This document shows positions 29,049 through 40,029 of a DNA stretch of 64,000 nt, piece by piece. Each line of letters starts with the position of its first letter. Within the stretch, counting starts at the first letter, position 1. This DNA is from Nocardia aobensis NBRC 100429 (lineage in GTDB: Bacteria > Actinomycetota > Actinomycetes > Mycobacteriales > Mycobacteriaceae), in contig NZ_BAFQ01000142.1 of NCBI RefSeq assembly GCF_000308375.1, positions 1 to 64,000 of the forward strand, given 5' to 3'. A program made the position numbers and the translations under genes. The notes below the pieces were generated by a model. That model searched no databases. It was not told where the DNA came from and saw nothing but the letters and a program-made list of their open reading frames with translations.

Positions 29049-30053
29049 ATGGCCACCGACGATCGCCCGGATTCCCCGCAGCAGCCGCCGTCCGGTGAGC
29101 CGGGCCCGCCCCCGGCGCCGCCGACCCGGGCCTACCCCGGTGGCGTGCCGGATCCCGGCGCGCAGCACGGCGGCCCCGTGCCACAGCAACCGGCTCCGCC
29201 CACCCAGGCCTATCCGGGACAGCCCGCCCCGCCGACCCAGGCCTACCCCGGGCAGCAGGCGCCGCCGACCCAGGCGTATCCCGGCGGGCAACCGGGCCCG
29301 CCGCCCGGGTCCGAGGAGCCCACCGTCCATGCGGGACAGGGATATCCCGCCGGAGTGCCGTATCCGGGCGATCCGAATCAGCCCCCGATGTACGGGCAGG
29401 CATATCCGCCGGGCGGCTATCCCGAAGGCGGATATCCGGGCGCGCAACCGTATGCGCAGCCGTATCCGGACCCGCAGTACGGAGCCCAGCCCTACCCGTA
29501 TCCTGGTGCGCCGCAGCAGAATTCGGGTGGCGGAAAGGTGCTGGCGATCGTCGCGGCAGTGGTCGCGGCGGTCCTCGTGCTGGGCGCGGTCGTCGCGGTG
29601 ATCGTGGTGCACAACCACAACAAGAACAGCGATACCGACGCTGCCGCCCAGCAGTCGACGACCACCCGCCCCTCGCCGACGTATTCGACCTCGACCGCAC
29701 CCACGACCCGCGAGACCACCCGCAACGCTCCCCCGCCACCCCCGGCCACCCCGGCCGATGTCTGGATCGCCGCGGGCTACGACGTCGACACCGGCAAGGT
29801 GACCTGGGCGCGCAGCACGGTCAGCTCCGACGATGCCACCAACCAGGTCCAAACCCGTTGCCCCGGTTGCGCACAGCCGGCGGCGTGGGCGCGCAACGCG
29901 TGCGTCGCGGTGGTCGTCGGCCAGAACAACGGCTGGGCCTCCACCTGGGGAACCACCGCGGAAGAGGCCGAATCCAAGGCCGTCAGCAGCGCCCAGGACA
30001 ACTACGGGGTATCGGGACCGTTCAACAAATGGTCCAAGTGCGCGACGGAGTAG
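29049..30053 (+). CDS. proline-rich membrane protein with DUF4189-like exported domain
   Basis: 334 residues. Residues 10-155 are Pro/Tyr/Gln-rich with near-repeats of APPTQAYPG, one membrane span lies at about 164-188, then a Thr/Pro linker, then a small outer domain (about 236-334) with cysteines 271, 274, 285 and 331 and NNGWASTWGTTAEEAESKA, like DUF4189. The topology would put the Pro-rich part inside and the Cys domain outside. Function unknown; the start lacks a strong ribosome site. Confidence 0.75.
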   Translation: MATDDRPDSPQQPPSGEPGPPPAPPTRAYPGGVPDPGAQHGGPVPQQPAPPTQAYPGQPAPPTQAYPGQQAPPTQAYPGGQPGPPPGSEEPTVHAGQGYPAGVPYPGDPNQPPMYGQAYPPGGYPEGGYPGAQPYAQPYPDPQYGAQPYPYPGAPQQNSGGGKVLAIVAAVVAAVLVLGAVVAVIVVHNHNKNSDTDAAAQQSTTTRPSPTYSTSTAPTTRETTRNAPPPPPATPADVWIAAGYDVDTGKVTWARSTVSSDDATNQVQTRCPGCAQPAAWARNACVAVVVGQNNGWASTWGTTAEEAESKAVSSAQDNYGVSGPFNKWSKCATE

Positions 30054-30261
30054 GGGCGGCGCACTTCTCTTCCCAGCAACGGGAGTAGAGCCTTCCGACG
30101 CCACGCTTATGCTTCCGGCAGTGATGTCGGCGGGCACCACCGGGTCGGTGTCGGCGGCGCACACGAAACATGTGTGGCCGAGGATCGACGATCCCCGTCC
30201 CGCTCCGGGAAGTCCGGTAACCGACGCGTGTCGACTTTGCCTGGTTGAGAGCGAGGCCCCG

Positions 30262-31401
30262 ATGAGCTCCGATGGCACCAGCCGACTGGGTGATCTGCAC
30301 GAGCTCCCGGACTGTGCGCCGGCGGGCTTGAAAGGGCTCTTCGACGCCGCGGAAGGGGTCATCCAGGAACAGGTCCGGCTGCTCGGTTCGGGCACGCCGT
30401 CGAAGGCTCCCGACCTGCGGGTGCTCCTGCGCGGTAAGGGAATCGCCGACCCCGAGGACGAGTCGGCGATGATCGACAAGTACAGCGATCGCAAGAGCCA
30501 GATGCTCGAGGCGACGTCCAGCATCCACCGCAAGGACGCAGGCATCGTGGTGCACACCGCGGGCATCGGCGATGCCGTGACCGAGGCCTACGGGGCCGTC
30601 GATACCGCGGTGGGAGAGCTCAACACGAAGATCGACGCCTCCTTCAAATCCGTGCGGACGGTGAAGGACGAGGACGGCACCTCCCACCAGGAACTACCCA
30701 GGGAGATCATCGACGGCTTGTTCAAAGGCGTGTGGGAGTGCGTCGGTACGACCTACGACAAAGTGCACGGCGTCTCGGACAAGGCCGCGGCCGCGGCGCT
30801 GAAGATCAAGGGTGACGCCCCGCCCTCATCCACGGGGAATCCGGTACCGGCCGTGGCGCCCAGTTCAGGTCCCTCCGCGGGAGCCACACCATCGGCGTAC
30901 AACGGGAGCACCCCCTGGAGCGGCCAGTCAGGTTCCATGGGCACCGCGATCATTCCGACCACGGAGAAGCCCACCGCGATGGCGATGATGAAGTACCTCA
31001 TCGACACCTACCACTTCACGCCGGCGCAGGCGGCCGGCATCGTCGCCAACGCGAAGTTCGAGTCGGGATTCGACGTGTCCGCCACCGGCGACAACGGATC
31101 AGCAAAGGGCCTGTTCCAGTGGCGTTTCGACCGACTGTCCGGCCTCCAGGCCTTCGCGAAACGGCCCGGTGAGAATATCGGCGACTGGCATACCCATCTC
31201 GATTACATGGTTCAGGAACTGCGCGGTGGCAATTATCAGCAGGCGAACAACGCCGTGACCGCCAACCCCAACGACGCCCGGACAGTGGCCGAGTCCTTCG
31301 ACAGATACTACGAGAAGAGCGCGGGCCTCTCGACCAACGACCGGCGCGATTACGCGGCGGGGCTGCTCGCGGAGTACAACAAGTCGGCGCTGGCCGTCTG
31401 A
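30262..31401 (+). CDS. phage-tail-type lysozyme protein without Sec signal
   Basis: About 379 residues. The C-terminal 150 residues resemble tail lysozyme domains: MMKYLIDTYHFTPAQAAGIV, the probable catalytic Glu in NAKFESGF, and GSAKGLFQWR. The N-terminal 190 residues are helical and unlike a signal peptide, with a YxxxD-like pattern (YGAVD) that recalls ESX substrates. ATG 30262 follows a GAGCGAGG site. A cell-wall hydrolase leaving by a non-Sec route is an inference. Confidence 0.75.
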   Translation: MSSDGTSRLGDLHELPDCAPAGLKGLFDAAEGVIQEQVRLLGSGTPSKAPDLRVLLRGKGIADPEDESAMIDKYSDRKSQMLEATSSIHRKDAGIVVHTAGIGDAVTEAYGAVDTAVGELNTKIDASFKSVRTVKDEDGTSHQELPREIIDGLFKGVWECVGTTYDKVHGVSDKAAAAALKIKGDAPPSSTGNPVPAVAPSSGPSAGATPSAYNGSTPWSGQSGSMGTAIIPTTEKPTAMAMMKYLIDTYHFTPAQAAGIVANAKFESGFDVSATGDNGSAKGLFQWRFDRLSGLQAFAKRPGENIGDWHTHLDYMVQELRGGNYQQANNAVTANPNDARTVAESFDRYYEKSAGLSTNDRRDYAAGLLAEYNKSALAV

Positions 31402-31432
31402 GACCGGCGGCCGGCGTGTGGCCGAAGCCTGA

Positions 31433-32473
31433 TCAGGGCACGATGACGGCGCGGCCGCGCAGGGTGCCCGCCGCGAGCCGGCGATACGCCTCGGGCGCGT
31501 CGTCGAGTGTGAACCGTTCGACGGCGATGTCGAGGACACCCTCGTGCGCCAGATCGATCAATTCGATCAGTTCACTGCGCGCACCCCAATACGGGGCGGT
31601 GGCCGTCGCCTCGTACGGGCTGACGCCGAAACCGATGCGCGCCGCGGACTTTCCGTCGCCGATACCGACGATGGTCACATCGGAATCCACGCCGGCGACG
31701 GCCATCGCGATATCGATGGTCGGCTGATATCCGACGAAATCGAGCACCAGGCTCGCTCCCGCCGCGCCGGTGATCTTGCGGACGTTGTCGGCGGCCTGGG
31801 CATTCGACAGCACCGCCTCGTGGGCGCCGACCGATTTCGCGAATTCCAGTTTCTCGTCGCTGACGTCCAGCGCGACGACGCGTGCCGGGGACAGGTGGCG
31901 CAGCAATTGGATTGCCACATGGCCCAGTCCGCCGCTGCCGATGACGACGGCCCAGGACCCGGGACGCAACTTCGACAGCGACCGCTTGATCGCGTGATAC
32001 GGGGTGAGACCGGCATCGGTGAGCGGAACGGTCGCCACCGGATCCAGATCCCCGATCGGAACGAGATGGCGGGACGAATCGACGATCAGGTAGTCGGCGA
32101 TGGCTCCCGGCGCCCCCAGGCCGGGCGGGTAGATGCCCAGTTCGGCCGCGCGGGAACAGTAGTTCTCCAGACCCTGCGCGCAGAACCAGCAGGTGCCGCA
32201 GCCCCACGGTCCGTACACCACCACGCTGGTGCCCAGATCCAGGCCGCGCACACCGTCGCCCAGCGCGGCCACCGTCCCGGCGCCCTCGTGTCCGAGCGTC
32301 AGCGGCAGCGGATAGGTGAAGGCTTCCGCGGGCAGCGACATCACGAAATCGTCGGAATGGCAGACCCCGGCCGCGGTGACCTTCAGCAGCACCTCACCCG
32401 GCCCGGGCTCGGGAGTGGGAATCTCGCGGACTTCCGGTTCGGCACCGACGGTGACGTACTGCAGAGCCTTCAT
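31433..32473 (-). CDS. zinc-dependent alcohol dehydrogenase
   Basis: 346 residues of the medium-chain family: catalytic zinc ligands CHSDD (about 38) and GHEGAG (about 62), structural cysteines CGTCWFCAQGLENYC, and Rossmann GSGGLGHVAI (about 175). I chose ATG 32473 over an upstream in-frame start by alignment of MKALQYV to family N-termini. Probably oxidises primary or aryl alcohols; monocistronic. Confidence 0.9.
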   Translation of the reverse strand: MKALQYVTVGAEPEVREIPTPEPGPGEVLLKVTAAGVCHSDDFVMSLPAEAFTYPLPLTLGHEGAGTVAALGDGVRGLDLGTSVVVYGPWGCGTCWFCAQGLENYCSRAAELGIYPPGLGAPGAIADYLIVDSSRHLVPIGDLDPVATVPLTDAGLTPYHAIKRSLSKLRPGSWAVVIGSGGLGHVAIQLLRHLSPARVVALDVSDEKLEFAKSVGAHEAVLSNAQAADNVRKITGAAGASLVLDFVGYQPTIDIAMAVAGVDSDVTIVGIGDGKSAARIGFGVSPYEATATAPYWGARSELIELIDLAHEGVLDIAVERFTLDDAPEAYRRLAAGTLRGRAVIVP

Positions 32474-32576
32474 AGCGCTTTTCCTCTCGGTCGAGCAGCT
32501 GGGGTCGCGATCGTTCACACCGGCCTGGCAACTCCCAGGCTAGTGCGGACCCCCACTGCTCCCTGCGTTCGGCGCG

Positions 32577-32996
32577 CTACTGCTTGGAGTAGTCGGTGCT
32601 CAACCACCGCTCGGGGCGCATGCGAATCACCACCGAATCCGGACCGAGGTTCTGCTCGGCGAATTCCGCGCCTTCCTCCGGTCCCAGATAGCGCACCGCG
32701 ATCGCGCGGGCGACCTCGGGCGACGCCGCATCGATCGAGGTGACCGAGCCCTCCGCCGTGACGTACCGGTACGGCGGCTGTTCCACCTGCGCGGTGATCG
32801 AGAACCGCCCAGCCGCCCGGATGAGCTTCTCCTTCACCGTCCCGGCGTCGGTCCACACCACTACGTCGCCGCCCGGCTCGTAGCCGTACCAGATCGGCAC
32901 CGCCAGCGGCGCCCGATCGGGCCGCTCCACGGCGATCACCCCCACGTGCAGTTCGGCGAGGAACTTCTCCCGTTCGGTACGCGTCATGGTCGGCAT
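32577..32996 (-). CDS. PPOX-type split-barrel flavin/F420-binding protein
   Basis: 139 residues with the pyridoxamine-oxidase-like barrel: FLAELHVGVIAV, LAVPIWYGYEPGGDVVVWT and KEKLIRAAGRFSITAQ. Family members bind FMN, F420 or heme. ATG 32996 has AAAGGA upstream. Partner and substrate unknown. Confidence 0.85.
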   Translation of the reverse strand: MPTMTRTEREKFLAELHVGVIAVERPDRAPLAVPIWYGYEPGGDVVVWTDAGTVKEKLIRAAGRFSITAQVEQPPYRYVTAEGSVTSIDAASPEVARAIAVRYLGPEEGAEFAEQNLGPDSVVIRMRPERWLSTDYSKQ

Positions 32997-33214
32997 CGAT
33001 GGTCCTTTCGCGAGTCGGGTCTTCGTTCGCGACAACCCGGGGCGACGGGTGTCCTATTCCGAATCCCGGATGCGCAAGGCGGTGGACGGCGTGGGACGGA
33101 CCGTCGCGGTCGGCGCGGCGTCCGGATGACGCAGCAGGCGGCGGCGCTCGTGAGACAATCACGCTGTTTCGTCTCGATACGAGACACCACAGGCCGAAGG
33201 GATCATGTCCGGCG

Positions 33215-34111
33215 ATGCGAACCACCGACGTCGATCGGCTGGCGGGAGGGGCCCCGCTGTTCGTCGGCCTCACCACCGTCGACCTCTCCTACGCCGTCGA
33301 CGCCTATCCCGCCGAGGACACCAAAACCCTTGCGCGCGAACAGTTTCTGGGCGCCGGTGGACCGGCCGCCAATGCCGCGGTGACCTGCGCGATACTGACC
33401 GGCGGCGCCCGGCTGCTCACCGCCGTCGGGCAGCATCCGCTCACCGCGCTGATCCGCGACGATCTGCGCTCCCACGGCGTCGAACTCGTCGACACCACGG
33501 CGCGGCGTACCGACCCGCCGCCGATCTCGTCCATCGTCGTCGCGGCCGGTGCCGGGACGAGAACCGTTGTCTCGCTGGATGGTTCGGGTATCGAGGCGTC
33601 GTTCGACGACGAGTTCGCGACCCTCGTCCGGGAGGCACCGGTCGTGCTCCTCGACGGGCATCACATCGAACTGGCCCTCGGGATCGCGCGGGTGGCGCGC
33701 GACGCGGGAATTCCCGTGGTGCTCGACGGGGGGCGCTGGAAGGCGGAACATGCGCAGTTGCTGCCGCTGGTCGACATCGCCATCTGCTCGGCCTCGTTCG
33801 CGCCACCGGGCTCCCAGGACGTGTTCGACCACCTGCACCGGACCGGGGTCCAGGCGGTCGCCGTCACGCGCGGGCAGCAACCGATCATCTACTCCGCCAA
33901 CGGTGTCCGGGGCGAGATCGCGGTGGCTGACGTCGACGGCGCGGATACGCTCGGCGCCGGGGACGTCCTGCACGGCGCGTTCTGCGCGTACCACTCGCGC
34001 GGCCACGACTTCGTCGACGCGCTCACCCGAGCCGCCGCGGTCGCCACCCTGTCGTGCCGGTTCTTCGGCACTCGCGCATGGGGCGACCGGCTCGGCGAGT
34101 TGGCCGACTGA
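33215..34111 (+). CDS. PfkB-family sugar kinase
   Basis: About 298 residues with GGPAANAAVT near 48 and the ATP/catalytic motif DTLGAGDVLHGAF near 248, the Asp being the general base. It phosphorylates a sugar or nucleoside; specificity cannot be read. The ribosome site is weak, so the start is approximate. Convergent with the P-loop kinase that follows. Confidence 0.88.
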   Translation: MRTTDVDRLAGGAPLFVGLTTVDLSYAVDAYPAEDTKTLAREQFLGAGGPAANAAVTCAILTGGARLLTAVGQHPLTALIRDDLRSHGVELVDTTARRTDPPPISSIVVAAGAGTRTVVSLDGSGIEASFDDEFATLVREAPVVLLDGHHIELALGIARVARDAGIPVVLDGGRWKAEHAQLLPLVDIAICSASFAPPGSQDVFDHLHRTGVQAVAVTRGQQPIIYSANGVRGEIAVADVDGADTLGAGDVLHGAFCAYHSRGHDFVDALTRAAAVATLSCRFFGTRAWGDRLGELAD

Positions 34112-34190
34112 GGTGACCGGCTGCGGTGCGCTGGACACGCTCATCGAGTCGCACGAACGAATCAGCCGGTCAGACGCACGCCGGACAGGC

Positions 34191-34865
34191 TCACCGAACC
34201 GGACGGATACGGTAGCCGCCGGGGACCGCGCGCAGCACGAGATCGGCTCGGTCCGCGGTCCGCGCGATGAGACGGGCATTCGGCAGGTCGCTGCCGGCGA
34301 CCATGGCCAGTGCGCGATCCGGTGATTTACCGCCGCGCCGATGCCGGCGCAGCAGGCGCCGCTCGATGACCGATTCCTCGGCATCGAGGTACCAGACCTC
34401 GTCGAGATACTCCCGCACCTGCTGCCATCCCGGCCGATCCAGCAGAAGGTAGTTTCCTTCCACGATCGCGACCCGTTCGCCGGCGAAGGTCACCGCATCG
34501 GGGATCGGGTCGTGGCGGGCCCGGTCGTAGACCGGCCACGGCACCGGCACGCCGATCGCGCTGTCGCGCAGCCTCCGAAGCCGCGCGACGAACGACGCCA
34601 CATCGAAGGTGTCGGGCTGCCCTTTGCGGCCGAGCGCGCCGGAGTCGCGCAGCTCTGCCGAGCTCCGATGAAATCCGTCCATCCCCGCCACCTCGGCGGG
34701 TACTCCGAGGCCGCGCACCCCATCGGCCAAACCCTGTGCCAGCGTGGACTTTCCGGCTCCCGGCGGTCCGGTGACCCCGACCAGGTACCGGCGCCCGCCC
34801 GCGTCCTCCGCGGCCCGCACGATCCGCGCCGCCAGCTCACCCGTCCCCGTCATCTCGGCCCTCAC
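34191..34865 (-). CDS. P-loop nucleoside/sugar kinase (uridine kinase/PanK-like fold)
   Basis: 224 residues with Walker A GPPGAGKST (about 33-41), MDGFH as the substrate-side acid loop, and IVEGNYLLL, the arrangement of uridine-kinase-like enzymes. GTG 34865 is preceded by AAGGAGG at 7 bases. Substrate unknown; it lies just after lutC but 43 bases apart. Confidence 0.88.
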   Translation of the reverse strand: MRAEMTGTGELAARIVRAAEDAGGRRYLVGVTGPPGAGKSTLAQGLADGVRGLGVPAEVAGMDGFHRSSAELRDSGALGRKGQPDTFDVASFVARLRRLRDSAIGVPVPWPVYDRARHDPIPDAVTFAGERVAIVEGNYLLLDRPGWQQVREYLDEVWYLDAEESVIERRLLRRHRRGGKSPDRALAMVAGSDLPNARLIARTADRADLVLRAVPGGYRIRPVR

Positions 34866-34908
34866 CGGGCACCTCCTTCACCGCGCGGCCGATCTCGCTT
34901 CCCCGCTC

Positions 34909-35553
34909 TCACTCGACCAGGATCACGATCAACCGCCTGGGCCCGTGCACACCCTGCACACGGGTCATCTCGATATCCACGGTGGCCGACGGACCGCTGA
35001 TCCAGGTGGTCGGCCGGCGCGGGTCGAGACGCGGAACGACCTCCGGCAGTGCGGTTTTCACCTGATCGGCGTGGACCACGCACACGTGACAGTCCGGGAC
35101 GAGGGTGGGCGCGCGGCGGCCCTGTCCGGCGTCGCCGTCGAGGACGATCGTGCCCGATTGCGCGATCGCGGCGGCGCAGGTGGTCACCACCGCGTCGACC
35201 TCGTCCAGTTCGAGCGTCGTCAGCGGCGGATCGTCGGTCACGACGCGGTGCTCGGAGCGGTCCGCCCACAGGGCCGTCCAGATGTCCGGCAGTCCGGGCG
35301 GCGTCAGCACCACCCGCGCCGACGCGTTTCGCAGTTCCCGGTCCACGGCCGCGGCGACCCCCGCCAGGGTGGTCCGATGCACCTGTGCGCCATAGCGTTC
35401 CAGTCGTTGTTCGAACAGCTCCAGAATCGCGGCGCGATCGTCGGGGTCCACTCCCGGCGCGGTCCGCAGATAGTCGCGCGGCACGGTGACCGCGTCCGCC
35501 GGTTCGCCGATGGCCTCGCGGACGCGTCGCAGAATCGTCTCACGCGCACTCAC
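34909..35553 (-). CDS. lutC: lactate utilization protein LutC (LUD domain)
   Basis: About 214 residues with the LUD-domain pattern: EVDAVVTTCAAAIAQSGT followed by LVPDCHVCVVHADQV, and a C-terminal SGPSATVDIEMTRVQGVHGP. GTG 35553 overlaps the lutB stop as GTGA. With LutA and LutB it oxidises L-lactate to pyruvate via iron-sulfur clusters. Confidence 0.92.
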   Translation of the reverse strand: MSARETILRRVREAIGEPADAVTVPRDYLRTAPGVDPDDRAAILELFEQRLERYGAQVHRTTLAGVAAAVDRELRNASARVVLTPPGLPDIWTALWADRSEHRVVTDDPPLTTLELDEVDAVVTTCAAAIAQSGTIVLDGDAGQGRRAPTLVPDCHVCVVHADQVKTALPEVVPRLDPRRPTTWISGPSATVDIEMTRVQGVHGPRRLIVILVE

Positions 35554-36986
35554 GTGCGGCCCCCGTCGGTGCGTGCCCACCAGCGGCGAAACGATTCGGC
35601 GGGGATGTCGGGTACCCGCCGGCTGTCGGTCCACCCGCCCAGCGGGCCGGGCAGATGCCGCTTCGGGACCGCCACGCCGATGCGCGCCGCCGAGCGCACG
35701 GCCGCGCCCCACAGCGCCGGATGGCTCATGAATCCCGCCATCGCGTCGAAGGCCGCCCGCTCGACCCGATGCTTCACCGCCGCCTCACCCTCGGCGACCT
35801 GGTGGCGCAGGGCCAGCAGATTCCCAGTGATATCGATGCGGACCGGGCAGACGTCGTCGCAGGCCCCGCACAGCGCCGACGCGTACGGCAGCGAGGCGGT
35901 CTGCGGATCGTCGGCGCCCTTCAGCAACGGGTTGAGGATGGCGCCGATCGGCCCCGGATACACCGAACCGTAGGCCTGTCCCCCGGTGCGTTCGTAGACC
36001 GGGCAGATATTCATACACGCGCCACAGCGGATGCAGCGCAACGCTTCCCGCCCGAGTTCGTCGCGCAGCGCGCGGGTTCGGCCGTTGTCCACCAGAACCA
36101 GGTGAAAGGCCGACGGACCGTCCTGGGCGGTGACGCCGGTCCAGGTCGACACATACGGCGACATCCGCTCCCCGGTCGCGCTGCGGGCCAGCAACTCCAG
36201 ATAGATCTCCAGATCGCGCCAGCTCGGAATCACCTTCTCGATGCCGGCCACCGTGATCAGCGTCTCCGGCAGGGTCAGGCACATCCGCCCATTGCCCTCC
36301 GACTCCACCATCACCACCGTTCCGCTCTCGGCGACAAGGAAATTCGCGCCGGTGATGCCGACCTTCGCGCGCAGGAACTTCTCCCGCAGATGCAGCCGGG
36401 ACGCATCGGCGAGTGCCTGCGGATCATCGGTCAGATCATCCGGCGCGGGACGGCCGTGCTTGCCCATCTCGCGGCGGAAGATGTCGCGAATCTGGCTGCG
36501 GTTCAGATGCATCGACGGCACCACGATATGGGAGGGCAGATCGTCGCCCAGTTGCAGGATGATCTCGGCGAGATCGGTTTCGCGGGTGTCGATTCCCGCC
36601 GCCGCCAGCGCCTCGTCCAGGCCGATCTCCTCCGACAGCATGGATTTGGCCTTGACGATCTCCTTCTCGCCGGTCGCCCGGACCAATGCGGTGACGACGG
36701 CGTTGGCCTCGGCGGCATCGGTCGCCCAATGCACCACTCCCCCGGCACCTTCCACCGCATCGGCCAGTCGCTCCAGATAGATGTCGAGACGGCGCAGCAC
36801 ATCGTCCTTGACCGCGGCCGCGGAGGTGCGCAGTTCCTGCCAGTCCGGTCGTTCGGCCACCAGGGCGTCGCGCTTGGCGCGGATGGTGTGGGTGGCACGG
36901 TGCACGTTGGCGCGCAGTTGGTCGTCCGCGGTCGCGGTCCGCGCGGCCTGCGGGAACGGCGGCCACCCCACGAAACTCGTACTCAC
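35550..36986 (-). CDS. lutB: lactate utilization iron-sulfur protein LutB
   Basis: About 478 residues. The N-terminal half is a LUD domain (GITGANFLVAESGTVVMVES) and the C-terminal half has two 4Fe-4S sets, CIRCGACMNICPVYERTGG and CGACDDVCPV. GTG 36986 overlaps the lutA stop as GTGA; the longer frame upstream is a shadow of lutA. Cytoplasmic, electron-transferring subunit of the LutABC complex. Confidence 0.94.
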   Translation of the reverse strand: MSTSFVGWPPFPQAARTATADDQLRANVHRATHTIRAKRDALVAERPDWQELRTSAAAVKDDVLRRLDIYLERLADAVEGAGGVVHWATDAAEANAVVTALVRATGEKEIVKAKSMLSEEIGLDEALAAAGIDTRETDLAEIILQLGDDLPSHIVVPSMHLNRSQIRDIFRREMGKHGRPAPDDLTDDPQALADASRLHLREKFLRAKVGITGANFLVAESGTVVMVESEGNGRMCLTLPETLITVAGIEKVIPSWRDLEIYLELLARSATGERMSPYVSTWTGVTAQDGPSAFHLVLVDNGRTRALRDELGREALRCIRCGACMNICPVYERTGGQAYGSVYPGPIGAILNPLLKGADDPQTASLPYASALCGACDDVCPVRIDITGNLLALRHQVAEGEAAVKHRVERAAFDAMAGFMSHPALWGAAVRSAARIGVAVPKRHLPGPLGGWTDSRRVPDIPAESFRRWWARTDGGRT

Positions 36987-37765
36987 GAGCGGGCTCCCGC
37001 GACCACCGGCAGCCCGGGCATCGGCCCGTCGGCCTTCGTGCGCGCCAGGATTTCCACCAGATGCAGATCGCGCACCGGGGTCGCGTCGGCGGCGAGGCGC
37101 CCGCCGATGTTCATCAGGCACGAATTGTCCACGGCGGTTACCACACTCGCGCCCGTCTCGCGTACGTGCGCGGCTTTGTCGGCGTTCATCGCGCCGGAGG
37201 CGGCGGCATTCTTCACCGAGAAGGTGCCGCCGAATCCACAGCATTCGTCGGCCGCGGGCAGATCGACCAGATCCAGTCCGGCCACCGCGCGCAACAAGCG
37301 ATACGGGCGGTCGCCGATGCGCTGCACGCGCAGCGAATGGCAGGTCGGATGGTAGGTCACCCGATGCGGGAAATAGGCGCCCACATCGACGACACCCAGG
37401 TCGTCGGTGAGGAATTCGGTCAACTCCCGGATTCTGGGGAGCAGCGCCTCGGCATCGCGGGCCAGCGCGGCGTCGCCGACCTGCTCGGCCACCACCCGGT
37501 AGAACTCGCCGGGCGCCGCGCCGCACGAGGCCGACGGCACCACGATGCGGTCGTAGTCACCGAACACCGAGACGAAATGCCGGGCCATCTTCGCGGTGTC
37601 GGCCCGATAACCGGTGTTGGCATGCATTTGGCCGCAACAACTCTGGGCCATCGGGAAGTCGACCTCGACGCCGAGCCGGCGCAGCAACGCCACCGCCGCC
37701 CGGCCGGTTCCCGGATACATGACGTCGTTGACGCAGGTGATGAACAATGCCGTACGCGCCGACAT
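36983..37765 (-). CDS. lutA: lactate utilization protein LutA (CCG-domain)
   Basis: 260 residues with two cysteine-rich CCG segments, SCCGQMHANTGY and ADECCGFGGTFSVKN, as in glycolate oxidase iron-sulfur subunits. ATG 37765 is preceded by GAGAGGG. First gene of lutABC; the promoter is in the 165-base gap upstream, where I saw no clear operator. Confidence 0.93.
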   Translation of the reverse strand: MSARTALFITCVNDVMYPGTGRAAVALLRRLGVEVDFPMAQSCCGQMHANTGYRADTAKMARHFVSVFGDYDRIVVPSASCGAAPGEFYRVVAEQVGDAALARDAEALLPRIRELTEFLTDDLGVVDVGAYFPHRVTYHPTCHSLRVQRIGDRPYRLLRAVAGLDLVDLPAADECCGFGGTFSVKNAAASGAMNADKAAHVRETGASVVTAVDNSCLMNIGGRLAADATPVRDLHLVEILARTKADGPMPGLPVVAGARS

Positions 37766-37930
37766 GCGGCCCCTCTCGTCACCGATGCCGCGGGCCGGGC
37801 ACTGTTGTGGAGCGGCACCTCGATACGGATACTGGCGGACGATCCCGGCCAGAATACGCCGCACGCACCGCGGCGAGGCGGATCTGCGGACCGTGTGGGC
37901 CCAACGGATCCGCCTCGCCGGCGGCATTCG

Positions 37931-38325
37931 TCAACTCACCGCGTCCGCCCCGGTGAGCGGCGGCGGTCCGGACTCGAGTTCGGCCACTTCGGCGTCGGTG
38001 AGCAGCCGAGACCGGATCAGGAACCGCACCCCCTCGGGGGCTTCGAGCGAGAATCCGCTCCCCCGCCCGGGCACCACGTCGACGGTCAGATAGGTGTGCT
38101 TCCAGTACTCGTACTGATCGGCGCTCATCCAGAACGGGGTATCGGCGCCGACCCGGCCGAGCAGCACATCCGAGGCGCCCACCCGGAATTCCCCGCGCGG
38201 GAAGCACATCGGCGCGCTGCCGTCGCAACACCCGCCGGACTGATGGAACATCACCGGCCCGTGCTGACGAATCAGATTGTCCAGCAACGTCTGCGCGGCC
38301 TCGGTCAGGTCGACGCGGGTACCCA

Positions 38326-38326
<1 letters not shown>
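37931..38326 (-). CDS. DUF779 protein partnered with aldehyde dehydrogenase
   Basis: 131 residues with a conserved QSGGCCDGSAPMCFPRGEF segment (three Cys) and WKHTYLTVDVVPGRGSGF. DUF779 genes regularly follow AldA/ExaC-type aldehyde dehydrogenases; here the ATG overlaps the dehydrogenase stop. Exact role unknown. Confidence 0.92.
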
Positions 38327-39843
<1,517 letters not shown>

Positions 39844-39954
39844 GACGGGTGCTCCTCGATGAGTCACGAAGGGTCGCATCACGACAGGGCTCGCCGTGAT
39901 GTGGACCACTATGAGCCGCGAGGGTTGGCACAAGGTTGAATGCGGCGGGCGCGT

Positions 39955-40029
39955 CGCGATCAGCTTCGCAGCGCCGGTCAGCTCCGCAGTGTCCGATCAG
40001 CTCCGCAGTGACCGATCAGCTCCGCAGTG
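39955..40029. repeat. four tandem 18-19-bp units spanning a stop codon
   Basis: Units at 39955-39973, 39974-39991, 39992-40010 and 40011-40029, each like ACCGATCAGCTCCGCAGTG; the last two differ at one base. On the minus strand every unit repeats the terminal codons and stop of the regulator gene (Leu-Arg-Ser-stop). Confidence 0.88.

Noticed and set aside
29130..29290. Tandem DNA repeats as a CRISPR or VNTR
   Set aside because: They encode APPTQAYPG repeats in the proline-rich membrane protein, with no spacers of constant length.
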